Shown one piece after another: positions 1-8,690 of a stretch of 64,000 nt of DNA. Made by a program: the position numbers and the translations under genes. The stretch covers positions 4,273 to 68,272 of the forward strand of contig CAMBPO010000007.1 in assembly GCA_945869725.1 (NCBI GenBank), read 5' to 3'. How positions within the stretch are numbered: position 1 is the first letter of the stretch; each line of letters begins with the position of its first letter. The notes under the pieces were generated by a model. That model searched no databases. It was not told the origin of the DNA and worked only from the letters and a program-made list of their open reading frames with translations. This DNA is from Klebsiella pneumoniae (GTDB taxonomy: Bacteria; Pseudomonadota; Gammaproteobacteria; Pseudomonadales; Pseudohongiellaceae).

Positions 1-1294
1 TCTAGATATCAGTTACGCGCTGCGCAAAGAAGCGATAGCCGAGAAAAGGCAATCCTGGAAGAACGCCAGTGACAACGGCTTTAACGTTGGCACTTATGAA
101 GAACTGATACCAAAAGCTGATCTGGTGCTGAATCTCACTCCAGATAAACAACACACTTCAGTTGTAAACCAGATCATGCCTTTGATGAAAAGTGATGCCT
201 GTCTCGCTTACTCGCATGGCTTCAATATCGTTGAAGAGGGTATGCAGATCCGTAAAGACCTGACGGTCATTATGGTCGCACCCAAGTGCCCTGGCTCGGA
301 AGTACGAGAAGAATACAAGCGTGGTTTCGGTGTACCAACACTTATCGCAGTTCATCCTGAAAACGATCCCCGTGGTGATGGTCTTGAGTTGGCCAAGGCA
401 TATGCAGCAGCGACCGGTGGCCACCGCGCAGGCGTCCTTGAATCTTCATTTATAGCCGAAGTTAAATCTGATTTGATGGGCGAACAGACTATTCTGTGTG
501 GCATGCTGCAGGCTGGCTCGATTCTTTGTTATAACCGCATGATCGAGAAAGGTGTGGACTCTGGCTACGCCTCTAAACTTGTTCAACACGGCTGGGAAGT
601 GGTATCTGAAGGACTCAAACACGGCGGCATCACCAATATGATGGACCGCTTGTCAAATCCGGCCAAACTGACTGCCAATGCATTGGCTCAAGAACTGAAG
701 TCAATTATGGCGCCATTGTTCCAAAAACATATGGACGACATCATCAGTGGCGAGTTCTCGCGTGGCATGATGGAAGATTGGGCCAATGACGACAAGAAAC
801 TTCTGACGTGGCGAGAGGAAACTGCTGAGACTGCATTCGAGAAGTCAACAGCTGGCAGCATCGCAATTTCTGAACAGGAGTATTTTGACAACGGTATTCT
901 GATCGCTGCCATGCTCAAAGCAGGCGTAGAACTGGCTTTCGAAACGATGACTGCTGCAGGAATTATCGAAGAGTCTGCCTATTATGAATCTCTGCATGAA
1001 ACACCGTTGATCGCAAACCTGATTGGCCGCAAGAAGCTCTACGAAATGAATAAAGTCATATCAGACACCGCGGAATACGGCTGCTACCTGTTCTCTCACG
1101 CAGCAGTGCCACTGCTGAAGGATTTCATGCAGAAAGTAGATACCGACGTCATAGGCAAAGGTTTGAAACTGGCAGATAACAATGTTGATAATGCGCAATT
1201 GATTGCAGTTAATCAGTCAATCCGCAATCACCCGATTGAGATTGTAGGTCTCAAACTGCGCTCCTACATGACAGCAATGAAAAAGGCGATCTAA
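1..1294 (+). CDS. ilvC: Ketol-acid reductoisomerase, class II (5' end cut by window)
   Basis: Converts acetolactate or acetohydroxybutyrate to the dihydroxy acid with NADPH and Mg2+ in Val/Ile/Leu synthesis. The reading frame is open from the left edge (it begins ..[11 protein letters not shown]..), so the N-terminal Rossmann part is missing and about 430 residues are visible. The match to the long enterobacterial class II enzyme is close throughout: [52 protein letters not shown], and the duplicated C-terminal knotted domain with [10 protein letters not shown]. It ends convergent with ilvH, 46 bases away, and so is not in the usual ilvIHC order. Identification is secure. Confidence 0.97.
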   Translation, partial: LDISYALRKEAIAEKRQSWKNASDNGFNVGTYEELIPKADLVLNLTPDKQHTSVVNQIMPLMKSDACLAYSHGFNIVEEGMQIRKDLTVIMVAPKCPGSEVREEYKRGFGVPTLIAVHPENDPRGDGLELAKAYAAATGGHRAGVLESSFIAEVKSDLMGEQTILCGMLQAGSILCYNRMIEKGVDSGYASKLVQHGWEVVSEGLKHGGITNMMDRLSNPAKLTANALAQELKSIMAPLFQKHMDDIISGEFSRGMMEDWANDDKKLLTWREETAETAFEKSTAGSIAISEQEYFDNGILIAAMLKAGVELAFETMTAAGIIEESAYYESLHETPLIANLIGRKKLYEMNKVISDTAEYGCYLFSHAAVPLLKDFMQKVDTDVIGKGLKLADNNVDNAQLIAVNQSIRNHPIEIVGLKLRSYMTAMKKAI

Positions 1295-1301
1295 AGCCAG
1301 G

Positions 1302-1336
1302 TATCGGGGCGCGCGATTGTTCGCGCCGCCCCGATA
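1302..1336. terminator. Hairpin between convergent ilvC and ilvH, likely bidirectional terminator
   Basis: A GC-rich inverted repeat of about 15 bp (TATCGGGGCGCGCGA / TCGCGCCGCCCCGATA with one bulged C) around a 4-base loop fills the 46-base gap between two convergent stops. There is no T-run on either side, so intrinsic termination may be weak. Confidence 0.5.
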
Positions 1337-1340
1337 GTCC

Positions 1341-1832
1341 TTACAGACTCAGCACTTTTTCCCCGCGAGATATGCCGGTTACGCCAGTTCTAGCCACTTC
1401 AAGCACTGATGAGTTACCTATAGCATCCAGAAAGCTGTCCAGCTTGTCTGACGTTCCCGTCAATTGAATGCTGTAAACTGTGCTGGTCACATCCACTATC
1501 TGACCACGAAAAATATCGGTGGTGCGCTTGATCTCAGCACGTTGAGCTCCAGCCGCCTTTACCTTGACCAGCATCAATTCACGCTCAATGTGAGATCCCT
1601 CCGTCAGATCAACCAGCTTTACAACGTCAATCAGTTTGTTCAGGTGCTTGGTAATCTGCTCGATCTTGCGATCGTCTCCAATCGTTGTAATAGTCAGACG
1701 CGACAAGGTGCGATCTTCTGTTGGCGCGACCGTCAATGACTCTATGTTGTAATGACGCTGCGAAAACAGGCCCACAACACGAGACAAAGCACCTGGTTCA
1801 TTCTCCAGCAATATGGAAATAATATGCCGCAT
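1341..1832 (-). CDS. ilvH: Acetolactate synthase isozyme III, regulatory subunit
   Basis: The 163-residue small subunit of acetohydroxyacid synthase binds valine and activates the large subunit. It opens with the ACT motif MRHIISILLENEPGALSRV and continues with FSQRHYNIESLTV; the C-terminal dimerisation part ends with ARTGVTGISRGEK. Length is normal for the family. It starts one base after the ilvI stop, so the two are one operon and probably translationally coupled. It is followed by the hairpin shared with ilvC. Confidence 0.96.
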   Translation of the reverse strand: MRHIISILLENEPGALSRVVGLFSQRHYNIESLTVAPTEDRTLSRLTITTIGDDRKIEQITKHLNKLIDVVKLVDLTEGSHIERELMLVKVKAAGAQRAEIKRTTDIFRGQIVDVTSTVYSIQLTGTSDKLDSFLDAIGNSSVLEVARTGVTGISRGEKVLSL

Positions 1833-1833
1833 G

Positions 1834-3558
1834 TTACGTGCGCTCCGTTTTGCTCAAATACATATCCTTCATCGAACCACCTTTAATCGCCATCGGGTAA
1901 ACGTGCTCAGATGGATCAACATTAACATCCACAAACACCAGTCGATTCTTCAGTGCAAATGCTTCCTCCATCTTCTGGGAAAGCTCTGATAGTTTGGTAA
2001 CACGGATACCCACATGCCCGTATGCTTCTACCAGTTTGACAAAATCAGGCAGCGACTCGGCATAAGTGCTGTGGGAATAGCGCCCTCCGTACTGCATGTC
2101 TTGCCACTGTTTAACCATACCCAGCGACTGATTGTTCAGACACACTATTTTCACAGGCAATCCGTATTGCAGGCAGGTTGCCAGCTCCTGAATGCACATC
2201 TGAATGCTGCCTTCTCCGGTGATGCATACAGAAATGGCATCCGGGAATGCAAGCTGAACACCCATTGCAGCCGGGAATCCGAAACCCATCGTGCCGAGCC
2301 CTCCGGAATTAATCCAGCGCCGGGGCTTATTAAAATGATAGTACTGTGCAGCAAACATCTGATGCTGCCCTACGTCAGATGAAACATAAGCCTCACCTTT
2401 TGTTGCCTCATAAACGGCCTGCACAGCCTGCTGTGGCTTGATCACATCATCGCCGGCATCGGTTACTTTAAGACAATCTTTCGCCCGCCAACCTTCGATC
2501 TGCTCCCACCACATGTCCAGTGATTTCTTGTCTACCTGAGTCTCTGATTGCCGGATGAGCTCTATCATCTCCTCAAGAATGCTGGTGACTGAACCCACAA
2601 TAGGCACATCGGCAGACACTGTTTTGGAAATAGATGCCGGATCAATGTCTACATGCAGAATTTTTGCACCTGGGCAGAATTTCGATACTGCATTGGTAAC
2701 TCTGTCATCAAAGCGCACGCCAATACCCAGCACCACATCACTGCCGTGCATAGCCATATTGGCTTCATAAGTGCCATGCATCCCAAGCATGCCAACAAAC
2801 TGTTTGTCCGGAGACGGAAAAGCACCAAGTCCCATCAATGTGTTGGTGACCGGATAACCGAGTATCCGTGCCATACGCGTCAACAAGTCAGAGGCATTAC
2901 CCTGAATTACGCCACCGCCGGCGTAGATAATGGGTCGCTTGGCTGACAGGAGAATCTCTACCGCTTTTCTGATCTGCCCGGTATGGCCTTTTGAAGGAAC
3001 CGAGTAAGAGCGGATTTTTACTGTTTCCGGATAACGGTACTCAAACTTGCGCGCTGGGTCTGTAACGTCTTTAGGCACATCAATCACCACAGGGCCGGGG
3101 CGGCCAGTGGTCGCAATATAAAACGCCTTCTTCACAATAACCGGAATGTCCTCTGCACACTGAACCATGAAGCTGTGTTTGACGATAGGGCGAGATATTC
3201 CGACCATGTCCGTTTCCTGGAATGCATCAGAACCGATCAGAGAACTATCAACCTGACCGGAGATCACCACCATCGGGATTGAATCCATAAACGCAGTTGC
3301 GATACCGGTAATCGCGTTGGTTGCGCCGGGTCCCGACGTTACCAACACCACACCGGGTTTACCGGTGGCTCTGGCGTATCCATCAGCAGCATGCGTAGCA
3401 GCCTGCTCATGACGCACCAGAATATGTTCCACCTTGTCCTGGTTGAATATCGCATCGTAAATGTGCAGCGCTGCGCCGCCCGGATATCCGAACAACAGCT
3501 CAACGCCCTCGTCGTGCAGCGCACGAATCAGCATTTCACCACCAGAGAGCAATTCCAC
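1834..3558 (-). CDS. ilvI: Acetolactate synthase isozyme III, catalytic subunit
   Basis: ThDP-, FAD- and Mg2+-dependent enzyme that condenses two pyruvates, or pyruvate with 2-oxobutyrate. Visible are the N-terminal PYR domain ([35 protein letters not shown]), the FAD-binding middle domain and the C-terminal ThDP domain ([22 protein letters not shown]). I place the start at the GTG at 3558 (VELLSGGEM..), which has GAGG 8 bases upstream and aligns with the E. coli start. The ATG at 3591 would add 11 unrelated residues and lies inside a terminator-like hairpin. Regulation by the upstream leader ORF is inferred. Confidence 0.96.
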   Translation of the reverse strand: MELLSGGEMLIRALHDEGVELLFGYPGGAALHIYDAIFNQDKVEHILVRHEQAATHAADGYARATGKPGVVLVTSGPGATNAITGIATAFMDSIPMVVISGQVDSSLIGSDAFQETDMVGISRPIVKHSFMVQCAEDIPVIVKKAFYIATTGRPGPVVIDVPKDVTDPARKFEYRYPETVKIRSYSVPSKGHTGQIRKAVEILLSAKRPIIYAGGGVIQGNASDLLTRMARILGYPVTNTLMGLGAFPSPDKQFVGMLGMHGTYEANMAMHGSDVVLGIGVRFDDRVTNAVSKFCPGAKILHVDIDPASISKTVSADVPIVGSVTSILEEMIELIRQSETQVDKKSLDMWWEQIEGWRAKDCLKVTDAGDDVIKPQQAVQAVYEATKGEAYVSSDVGQHQMFAAQYYHFNKPRRWINSGGLGTMGFGFPAAMGVQLAFPDAISVCITGEGSIQMCIQELATCLQYGLPVKIVCLNNQSLGMVKQWQDMQYGGRYSHSTYAESLPDFVKLVEAYGHVGIRVTKLSELSQKMEEAFALKNRLVFVDVNVDPSEHVYPMAIKGGSMKDMYLSKTERT

Positions 3559-3571
3559 AGTCTTAGCCTCG

Positions 3572-3600
3572 TAATAAAAAATAAGATGCAATAAAGCATC
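3572..3600 (-). terminator. Candidate attenuator hairpin just upstream of ilvI
   Basis: On the minus strand GATGC-TTTATT-GCATC (5 bp stem, 6-base loop) is followed at once by TTATTTTTTATTA, and ends 13 bases before the ilvI GTG. The shape is that of an intrinsic terminator, but the stem is short. Its position after a Leu/Ile-rich leader ORF suggests attenuation of ilvIH. Confidence 0.4.
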
Positions 3601-3634
3601 AACAAGATTCCGTTAAATAACGAAAACTTAGCAG

Positions 3635-3712
3635 TTAGAGTATTTCCTTCAGATCAATCATCAAGAGTAACGGAGCCGCAAGACAGCTCCGTAACACAAA
3701 CCGGACCTCCAT
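3635..3712 (-). CDS. Putative ilvIH leader peptide (25 codons)
   Basis: Read from the ATG at 3712, this ORF encodes MEVRFVLRSCLAAPLLL followed by MIDLKEIL and a TAA stop. Seven of 25 residues are Leu, two Ile and two Val, with the run LLL-M-I-D-L-K-E-I-L at the end, 35 bases before the terminator-like hairpin at 3600-3572. This is how leader peptides of ilv/leu attenuators are built: scarce charged Leu/Ile/Val tRNA stalls the ribosome and favours read-through. Against it, no strong Shine-Dalgarno precedes the ATG, and the frame is open further upstream. A 7-bp hairpin (ACGGAGC/GCTCCGT, 3692-3670) lies inside the ORF and could be the pause stem. Confidence 0.45.
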   Translation of the reverse strand: MEVRFVLRSCLAAPLLLMIDLKEIL

Positions 3713-3767
3713 GAGTTTCAAGCGCAACGATAGCCTTCCGTGCAACATTAAATCTTTAGAGTATCCT

Positions 3768-3840
3768 GGCTTATGCCGGTTCCTTACGCGGTAACGTGCT
3801 GGAACCATAGGTGGAGTTGTCTGACACCTAAGCAGTAGCC
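3768..3840 (-). ncRNA. Predicted three-way-junction RNA element between clpB and ilvI
   Basis: On the minus strand three helices meet with single-base linkers. P1 is GGCT-ac-TGC (3840-3832) with GCA-ta-AGCC (3776-3768). P2 is TAGGTG/CACCTA (3830-3825 with 3813-3808). P3 is GGTTCC plus ACG (from 3806) with CGT plus GGAACC (to 3778). All pairs are Watson-Crick, so the sequence alone does not fix the strand; minus is chosen because both flanking genes are on it. It does not look like 6S, tmRNA, RNase P, SRP, 5S or a tRNA, nor like a cobalamin or TPP riboswitch. It could be part of a long ilvI leader, the 3' end of the clpB transcript, or a separate small RNA. Confidence 0.4.
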
Positions 3841-3985
3841 CCGGGGCGGACACTTTTTGCCACGTCCCGGCTAATGCAGATTGGGGGGAGGGGTTACCTT
3901 CACAGTCTGCGTCTATCAGGACTGAATCCCGTATGGAACTCCATCCTTATAAGAGCCCTCGATTTTCCCACTATTTCAGGCATTG
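3841..3985. other. Rest of the clpB-ilvI intergenic region
   Basis: No ORF of note. It holds a run GGGGGGAGGGG on the plus strand (about 3881-3893) and short inverted repeats such as GGACTGAATCC and ATGGAACTCCAT. A TTGACA on the minus strand overlaps the clpB stop, but the -10 at a 17-base distance (AAAATC) is poor. No clear clpB terminator is visible. Confidence 0.4.
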
Positions 3986-6598
3986 TCAAGGCTGGAAACT
4001 GCCAGCCTCGCGTTTGCTGAACGCAAATCCTTCGTCGCTGACATCAACTACAATTCGATCACCCGGATTGTAGTCCCCGCGGATAACACGTTGAGCCAGT
4101 GGGTTCTCTATCCAGTTCTGCACCGCGCGACGCAATGGGCGGGCTCCATAAACCGGGTCATAACCAAGTGCAGCAATTTTGTCGAGCACTGTCTGCGACA
4201 CCTCGATACTGAGATCGTTGTACTGCAAGCGTTTGTTTAGAGAGGCTATCTGTATATTGGCTATATTTCGTATTTGTGCCGCAGCCAGCGGGTGGAACAC
4301 CACCGTTTCATCAATGCGGTTAACAAATTCCGGACGGAAATGGCGGGTAACCACAGACATGACATCTCTTTTAACCTGCTCATAGGTCTTGTCATCTGGC
4401 ACCCCTGCAGACATCAAATCCTGTATGCGATCAGAGCCAAGATTGGATGTCATCACAATAACTGTATTCCGGAAATCAACCGTTCGACCATGACCATCAG
4501 TCAGGCGACCATCATCGAGTACTTGCAACAAAATATTGAAGACATCCGGGTGCGCTTTCTCGACCTCGTCAAGCAACAGCACCGAGTAAGGCCTCCGGCG
4601 AACCGCTTCCGTCAGATAACCACCCTCCTCGTAACCAACATACCCCGGCGGGGCACCTATCAGCCGGGCAACCGAGTGCTGTTCCATAAACTCGGACATG
4701 TCGATGCGAACCATGGCTTCTTCCGTATCAAACAGAAACTCTGCCAGCGCCTTGCACAGCTCCGTCTTGCCAACACCTGTAGGGCCCAGAAACAAGAACG
4801 AGCCATTCGGACGATTGGGATCTGACAGCCCGGAACGTGAACGGCGGACAGCATTGGCAATCGCTGTAACGGCTTCGTGCTGGCCAATCACCCGCTTATG
4901 CAAAGCGTCTTCCATCTGCAACAGTTTCTGCTTGTCACTTTGCAACATTTTGGAAACCGGAATACCGGTCCAGCGTGATACAACATCTGCAATCTCTTCC
5001 TCTGTGACACGATCCCGAAGCAATTGCATGTCCATCATTTCAGCCTGCGTTGACATATCCAGCGTCTTTTCCAGATTCGGAATCACGCCGTACTGCAACT
5101 CGGACATACGCGCCAGGTCACCCGCTCTCCTGGCAGCTTCCAGATCTGCACGCGCCTTTTCGAGATTACTCTTGATGGATTGAGTGCCTTGGACCGATGC
5201 TTTTTCAGCTTTCCAGATTTCATCGAGGTCTGAAAACTCTTTCTCAACACGCAGAATATCTTCCGCCAATTTTTCAAGTCTTTTCCGGGAAGCGTCATCC
5301 TCTTCCTTTTTTAATGCCTCGCGCTCGATCTTAAGCTGAATAAGCCGACGCTCAAGTTTGTCCATTTCCTCTGGCTTGGAGTCAATTTCCATACGGATGA
5401 GACTGGCAGCTTCATCGATCAGATCGATTGCCTTGTCAGGCAACTGCCGATCAGGAATGTATCGTTGTGACAAGCGCGCGGCCGCGATGATGGCAGCGTC
5501 GGTGATCTGTACACCGTGATGCACCTCATAACGTTCTTTCAAGCCTCGCAGAATAGCGATGGTGTCCTCTTCGGTAGGTTCGCTGACCAGAACCTTTTGA
5601 AATCGACGCTCTAGTGCAGCATCTTTCTCTATATATTTGCGGTACTCATCCAGCGTTGTTGCTCCGACGCAATGCAACTCACCCCGTGCCAGTGCAGGTT
5701 TGAGCATATTGCCGGCATCCATCGCGCCTTCAGCCTTGCCAGCGCCGACCATGGTATGAATTTCATCGATAAACAGGATGACGGATCCTTCCTGCTTGGA
5801 CAGTTCCTTGAGTACAGACTTCAGGCGCTCTTCAAACTCGCCGCGGAATTTTGCGCCGGCAATCAGGGCACCCATATCCAAAGCCAAGATTTTTTTGCCT
5901 TTTAATCCTTCAGGAACCTCGCCATTAATGATGCGCTGGGCCAGACCTTCCACAATTGCGGTTTTACCTACGCCTGGTTCACCAATCAGTACCGGATTGT
6001 TTTTGGTACGCCTCTGTAAAACCTGGATGGTGCGCCGTATTTCACCGTCGCGGCCAATCACGGGATCAAGCTCACCTTTTTCTGCACGCTCAGTCAGGTC
6101 AATACAATATTTTGACAGGGCCTGAAACGCATCCTCAGCGTCAGAGTCAGTTACTTTTTCGCCGCCACGAATGTTGGCTATTGCATTTTCCAGAGCCTTT
6201 TCCGTAATGCCGAAACTATTGAGAAGTTTCCCCAACTCACCTTTGTCAGACATAGCGGCAACAATAACCGACTCGCTGGAGATGAACTTGTCGCCGTTTT
6301 TCTGGGAAGTCTTGTCAGCCTGATTCAGCAGTCTGCCCAATTCATTAGACATGGCAACATCACCGCCAGTCCCTTCTACTTTTGGCAGGCGATTGAATAT
6401 AGTTTGCAATCCAGTTTTCAGCTGGTTGATATTGAAGCCCGTCTGCGACAGCAATGGGCGCACTGATCCGCTTTTCTGATCAAGCAACGCCAGGATCAGG
6501 TGGACGGGCTCTATAAAATTATTGTCGTTCCCCAGCGCCAGAGATTGAGCATCTGCCAACGCGGACTGAAGTTTGCTTGTCATTTGTTCCATGCGCAT
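3986..6598 (-). CDS. clpB: ClpB disaggregase (Hsp100 AAA+ ATPase)
   Basis: ATP-driven hexameric unfoldase that, with DnaK/DnaJ/GrpE, pulls polypeptides out of aggregates in the cytoplasm. In order: Clp-N repeats ([13 protein letters not shown]), first AAA+ domain with Walker [14 protein letters not shown] and FIDEIHTM, a coiled-coil middle domain rich in Lys/Glu at about residues 410-520, second AAA+ domain with [13 protein letters not shown] and the pore motif GYVGYEEGG, and the D2-small domain. At 870 residues it has full family length. It is last in the rluD-pgeF-clpB array but has its own heat-shock promoter. Confidence 0.98.
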   Translation of the reverse strand: MRMEQMTSKLQSALADAQSLALGNDNNFIEPVHLILALLDQKSGSVRPLLSQTGFNINQLKTGLQTIFNRLPKVEGTGGDVAMSNELGRLLNQADKTSQKNGDKFISSESVIVAAMSDKGELGKLLNSFGITEKALENAIANIRGGEKVTDSDAEDAFQALSKYCIDLTERAEKGELDPVIGRDGEIRRTIQVLQRRTKNNPVLIGEPGVGKTAIVEGLAQRIINGEVPEGLKGKKILALDMGALIAGAKFRGEFEERLKSVLKELSKQEGSVILFIDEIHTMVGAGKAEGAMDAGNMLKPALARGELHCVGATTLDEYRKYIEKDAALERRFQKVLVSEPTEEDTIAILRGLKERYEVHHGVQITDAAIIAAARLSQRYIPDRQLPDKAIDLIDEAASLIRMEIDSKPEEMDKLERRLIQLKIEREALKKEEDDASRKRLEKLAEDILRVEKEFSDLDEIWKAEKASVQGTQSIKSNLEKARADLEAARRAGDLARMSELQYGVIPNLEKTLDMSTQAEMMDMQLLRDRVTEEEIADVVSRWTGIPVSKMLQSDKQKLLQMEDALHKRVIGQHEAVTAIANAVRRSRSGLSDPNRPNGSFLFLGPTGVGKTELCKALAEFLFDTEEAMVRIDMSEFMEQHSVARLIGAPPGYVGYEEGGYLTEAVRRRPYSVLLLDEVEKAHPDVFNILLQVLDDGRLTDGHGRTVDFRNTVIVMTSNLGSDRIQDLMSAGVPDDKTYEQVKRDVMSVVTRHFRPEFVNRIDETVVFHPLAAAQIRNIANIQIASLNKRLQYNDLSIEVSQTVLDKIAALGYDPVYGARPLRRAVQNWIENPLAQRVIRGDYNPGDRIVVDVSDEGFAFSKREAGSFQP

Positions 6599-6668
6599 GG
6601 CTCACCTCGACTGACCAAGCTGTTGCATACAACAGATCGGCCGTTTATTTGAAAAAAGTTAGCATGTT

Positions 6669-6696
6669 AATAGGGGTGATACCTGACATTTTCAAG
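6669..6696 (-). promoter_or_regulatory. Sigma-32 (RpoH) type promoter of clpB
   Basis: Minus-strand CTTGAAA (6696-6690), a 13-base spacer, then CCCCTATT (6676-6669), about 70 bases before the clpB ATG. This agrees closely with the heat-shock consensus CTTGAAA-N13-15-CCCCATNT and is where such a promoter would be expected. Confidence 0.8.
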
Positions 6697-6739
6697 CGCC
6701 CGGGCTGAAAACACCTCGCCAGACAAGGCTGTATGGCTA

Positions 6740-7504
6740 TTAATTGAGGTAGATCAAACTGGCCATACGGCCGGTCGAGCGATCCCGTCTGTAGGAAAAA
6801 AAGCGCCGCTCTTCACACACAGTACACAACCCTCCACCACCAACAAACTGAACACCGGCATTCAAAAGCCGGGCGCGGGCAACCGCATAGATATCCATCA
6901 TGAATTTACCCGCATGAAGCGGTGATGAGATAAACGCTGATGTGAGGCCTGGCACAAATTGCTGCCCCCATTGCGGATGCCCTAAAAAGGCATCCCTGAC
7001 TTCCAAACCCACTTCGAAATGGCAGGGAGCTATTGCAGGGCCCATCCAGGCCATCAGATCTGCAGGAGACACCAAAGTGGAATCAACGGTTTTCTCAAGC
7101 ACACCATTGAGCAAGCCACGCCATCCAGCGTGTGCTACAGCGGCTACTGAACCTGCTGCATTTGTAAAAAACACCGGCAGACAGTCTGCAGTCATCACCA
7201 CAGCCCCAAAACCCCGATCAAACACTACCGCTGCGTCACCGGTTTTAAGCCTTAATGTCCGGCTAACTGAAGAGACCTGAACAACGTGTGTGCCGTGAAC
7301 CTGGTTTAACCACTGTAACCTGATGCCGGAGGGCAGAGCATGCTTCAACAAGACACGGTTACGCCTGACCGCCACAAGATCGTCACCCACATGTCCGCCA
7401 AGATTGAAGGAATCATAAGGATGTTTGCTGACGCCTCCCGCTCTGGTGGTGACTAACGCTTTGACAGAATCAGGTGCCGGCCAATCCGGCACGATTAAAT
7501 TCAT
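6740..7504 (-). CDS. pgeF: Peptidoglycan editing factor PgeF (YfiH, laccase-domain family)
   Basis: Cytoplasmic Cu/Zn-oxidoreductase family protein; the E. coli homologue removes muropeptide precursors carrying L-Ser in place of L-Ala. Family motifs seen are TTRAGGVS, NLGGHVGDD, WLNQVHGTHV, VMTADCLPVFF with the conserved Cys, AAVAHAGWRGLLNGV with the metal His, and FFSYRRDRSTGRMASLI at the C-terminus. The start at 7504 (MNLIVPDWP) matches the family and has AAGGG upstream. A TGATG overlap with the rluD stop at 7570 would allow a 22-residue longer form. It sits between rluD and clpB as in E. coli. Confidence 0.93.
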   Translation of the reverse strand: MNLIVPDWPAPDSVKALVTTRAGGVSKHPYDSFNLGGHVGDDLVAVRRNRVLLKHALPSGIRLQWLNQVHGTHVVQVSSVSRTLRLKTGDAAVVFDRGFGAVVMTADCLPVFFTNAAGSVAAVAHAGWRGLLNGVLEKTVDSTLVSPADLMAWMGPAIAPCHFEVGLEVRDAFLGHPQWGQQFVPGLTSAFISSPLHAGKFMMDIYAVARARLLNAGVQFVGGGGLCTVCEERRFFSYRRDRSTGRMASLIYLN

Positions 7505-7569
7505 ACCAGCGCCCTTAACAGCATCAAAGCTCAAGACATCCACTGAATATCTGGCAGAATTCTCTAACA

Positions 7570-8526
7570 TCAGGACATATCAGCCTTGAGAATCGCCAAC
7601 AGGTTTAACATGTCTTCTGGCAGAGGCACTTCCCAACTCACTTCATCTCCAGTGATTGGATGAATAAACCCCAACCGTGCGGCATGCAATGCCTGTCGCT
7701 TGAACTCGCGCAGAATGGCTGCCAGCTGCGGGCTGCAACCTCCGGGAATATTCAAGCGCCCGCCATAGACGGGATCACCCACCAGCGGATGACGTATATG
7801 GGTCATGTGTACCCTGATCTGATGAGTGCGTCCGGTCTCAAGCTGGCACTGAATATGGGTATGCGCCCGGAAACGGGAAATAACCCTGTAATGTGTAACA
7901 GACTCTTTTCCGCTTTGAATAACGGCGCGCTTCTTTCGCATCACTGGGTGACGGCCCAGCGGCTCATCGACTGTTCCACCTGCAGTCAGCACACCCAGCA
8001 CAACCGACTCATATTGTCGACTGACTTCACGCTTCTGTAACTGCCGGACAAGTCGGTGATGTGCCTGCAGGGTTTTGGCGACGACCATAAGACCAGTGGT
8101 GTCTTTATCAAGGCGATGCACAATCCCAGCTCTTGGCAGATTCTGCAGCGCAGGACAGTAATGCAACAATCCATTCATCAAGGTTCCAGACCTGTTTCCT
8201 GCAGCGGGATGCACAACCGTACCTGCCGGCTTGTTCAGCACCAGAATATCGTCATCCTCAAACACGATATCCAGCTGCACTGGCTCTGCCTGCCAATGCC
8301 CTTCTTCAGGGGCAGGCAATTCGGTTATCAGGATCAGCACATCACCCGCTGTCAGTTTGTCCTTGGAACGTAATTGACGACTGTTAACCAGCAGACAGCC
8401 TTCCTTGATCCACGTCTGCAGGCGCCCGCGCGAGTACTCGGAAAACAGGTTTGCAGCAATTTGGTCCAGGCGCCCACCATCAAGTGACTCGGGCACAACA
8501 GCAGTCATAGTGATTTTGTCAGTCAT
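7570..8526 (-). CDS. rluD: 23S rRNA pseudouridine synthase D
   Basis: Makes pseudouridines 1911, 1915 and 1917 in helix 69 of 23S rRNA. An N-terminal S4 domain (GGRLDQIAANLFSEYSRGRLQ, then KEGCLLVN) is followed by the RluA-family catalytic core with the aspartate motif GIVHRLDKDTTGL, LETGRTHQIRVHM and HPLVGDPVYGG. The ATG at 8526 (MTDKITM) aligns with other RluD proteins; the in-frame upstream start at 8583 is less likely. It is divergent from bamD and heads rluD-pgeF-clpB. Confidence 0.96.
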   Translation of the reverse strand: MTDKITMTAVVPESLDGGRLDQIAANLFSEYSRGRLQTWIKEGCLLVNSRQLRSKDKLTAGDVLILITELPAPEEGHWQAEPVQLDIVFEDDDILVLNKPAGTVVHPAAGNRSGTLMNGLLHYCPALQNLPRAGIVHRLDKDTTGLMVVAKTLQAHHRLVRQLQKREVSRQYESVVLGVLTAGGTVDEPLGRHPVMRKKRAVIQSGKESVTHYRVISRFRAHTHIQCQLETGRTHQIRVHMTHIRHPLVGDPVYGGRLNIPGGCSPQLAAILREFKRQALHAARLGFIHPITGDEVSWEVPLPEDMLNLLAILKADMS

Positions 8527-8690
8527 GTTTCTTGTGCGGCCTCCGGCCAATTTTGTATGCGCGCAGCTGATGCTTGGGTTCAAACCGTTTGCTGTGTTTA
8601 AATAGCGCTTATATGTCAGACATTATAGTCTGATTTGTCTTTGTTAAGTCGCACCCCGGAAAGATTAGGGTGCACTGTTGGAGAGAGAGA

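Noticed and set aside
3661..3960. 6S RNA, tmRNA, RNase P RNA, SRP RNA or a cobalamin riboswitch in the clpB-ilvI gap
   Set aside because: A stretch GGGTTAC..CTGCG on the plus strand recalls the 3' part of 6S RNA, and AAGCCAGGATAC on the minus strand recalls a B12 box, but the rest of each consensus and the overall fold do not fit.
3961..3989. TTGACA overlapping the clpB stop as promoter of the ilvI leader
   Set aside because: At 17 bases the -10 would be AAAATC, a poor match; no better hexamer lies at 16 or 18 bases.
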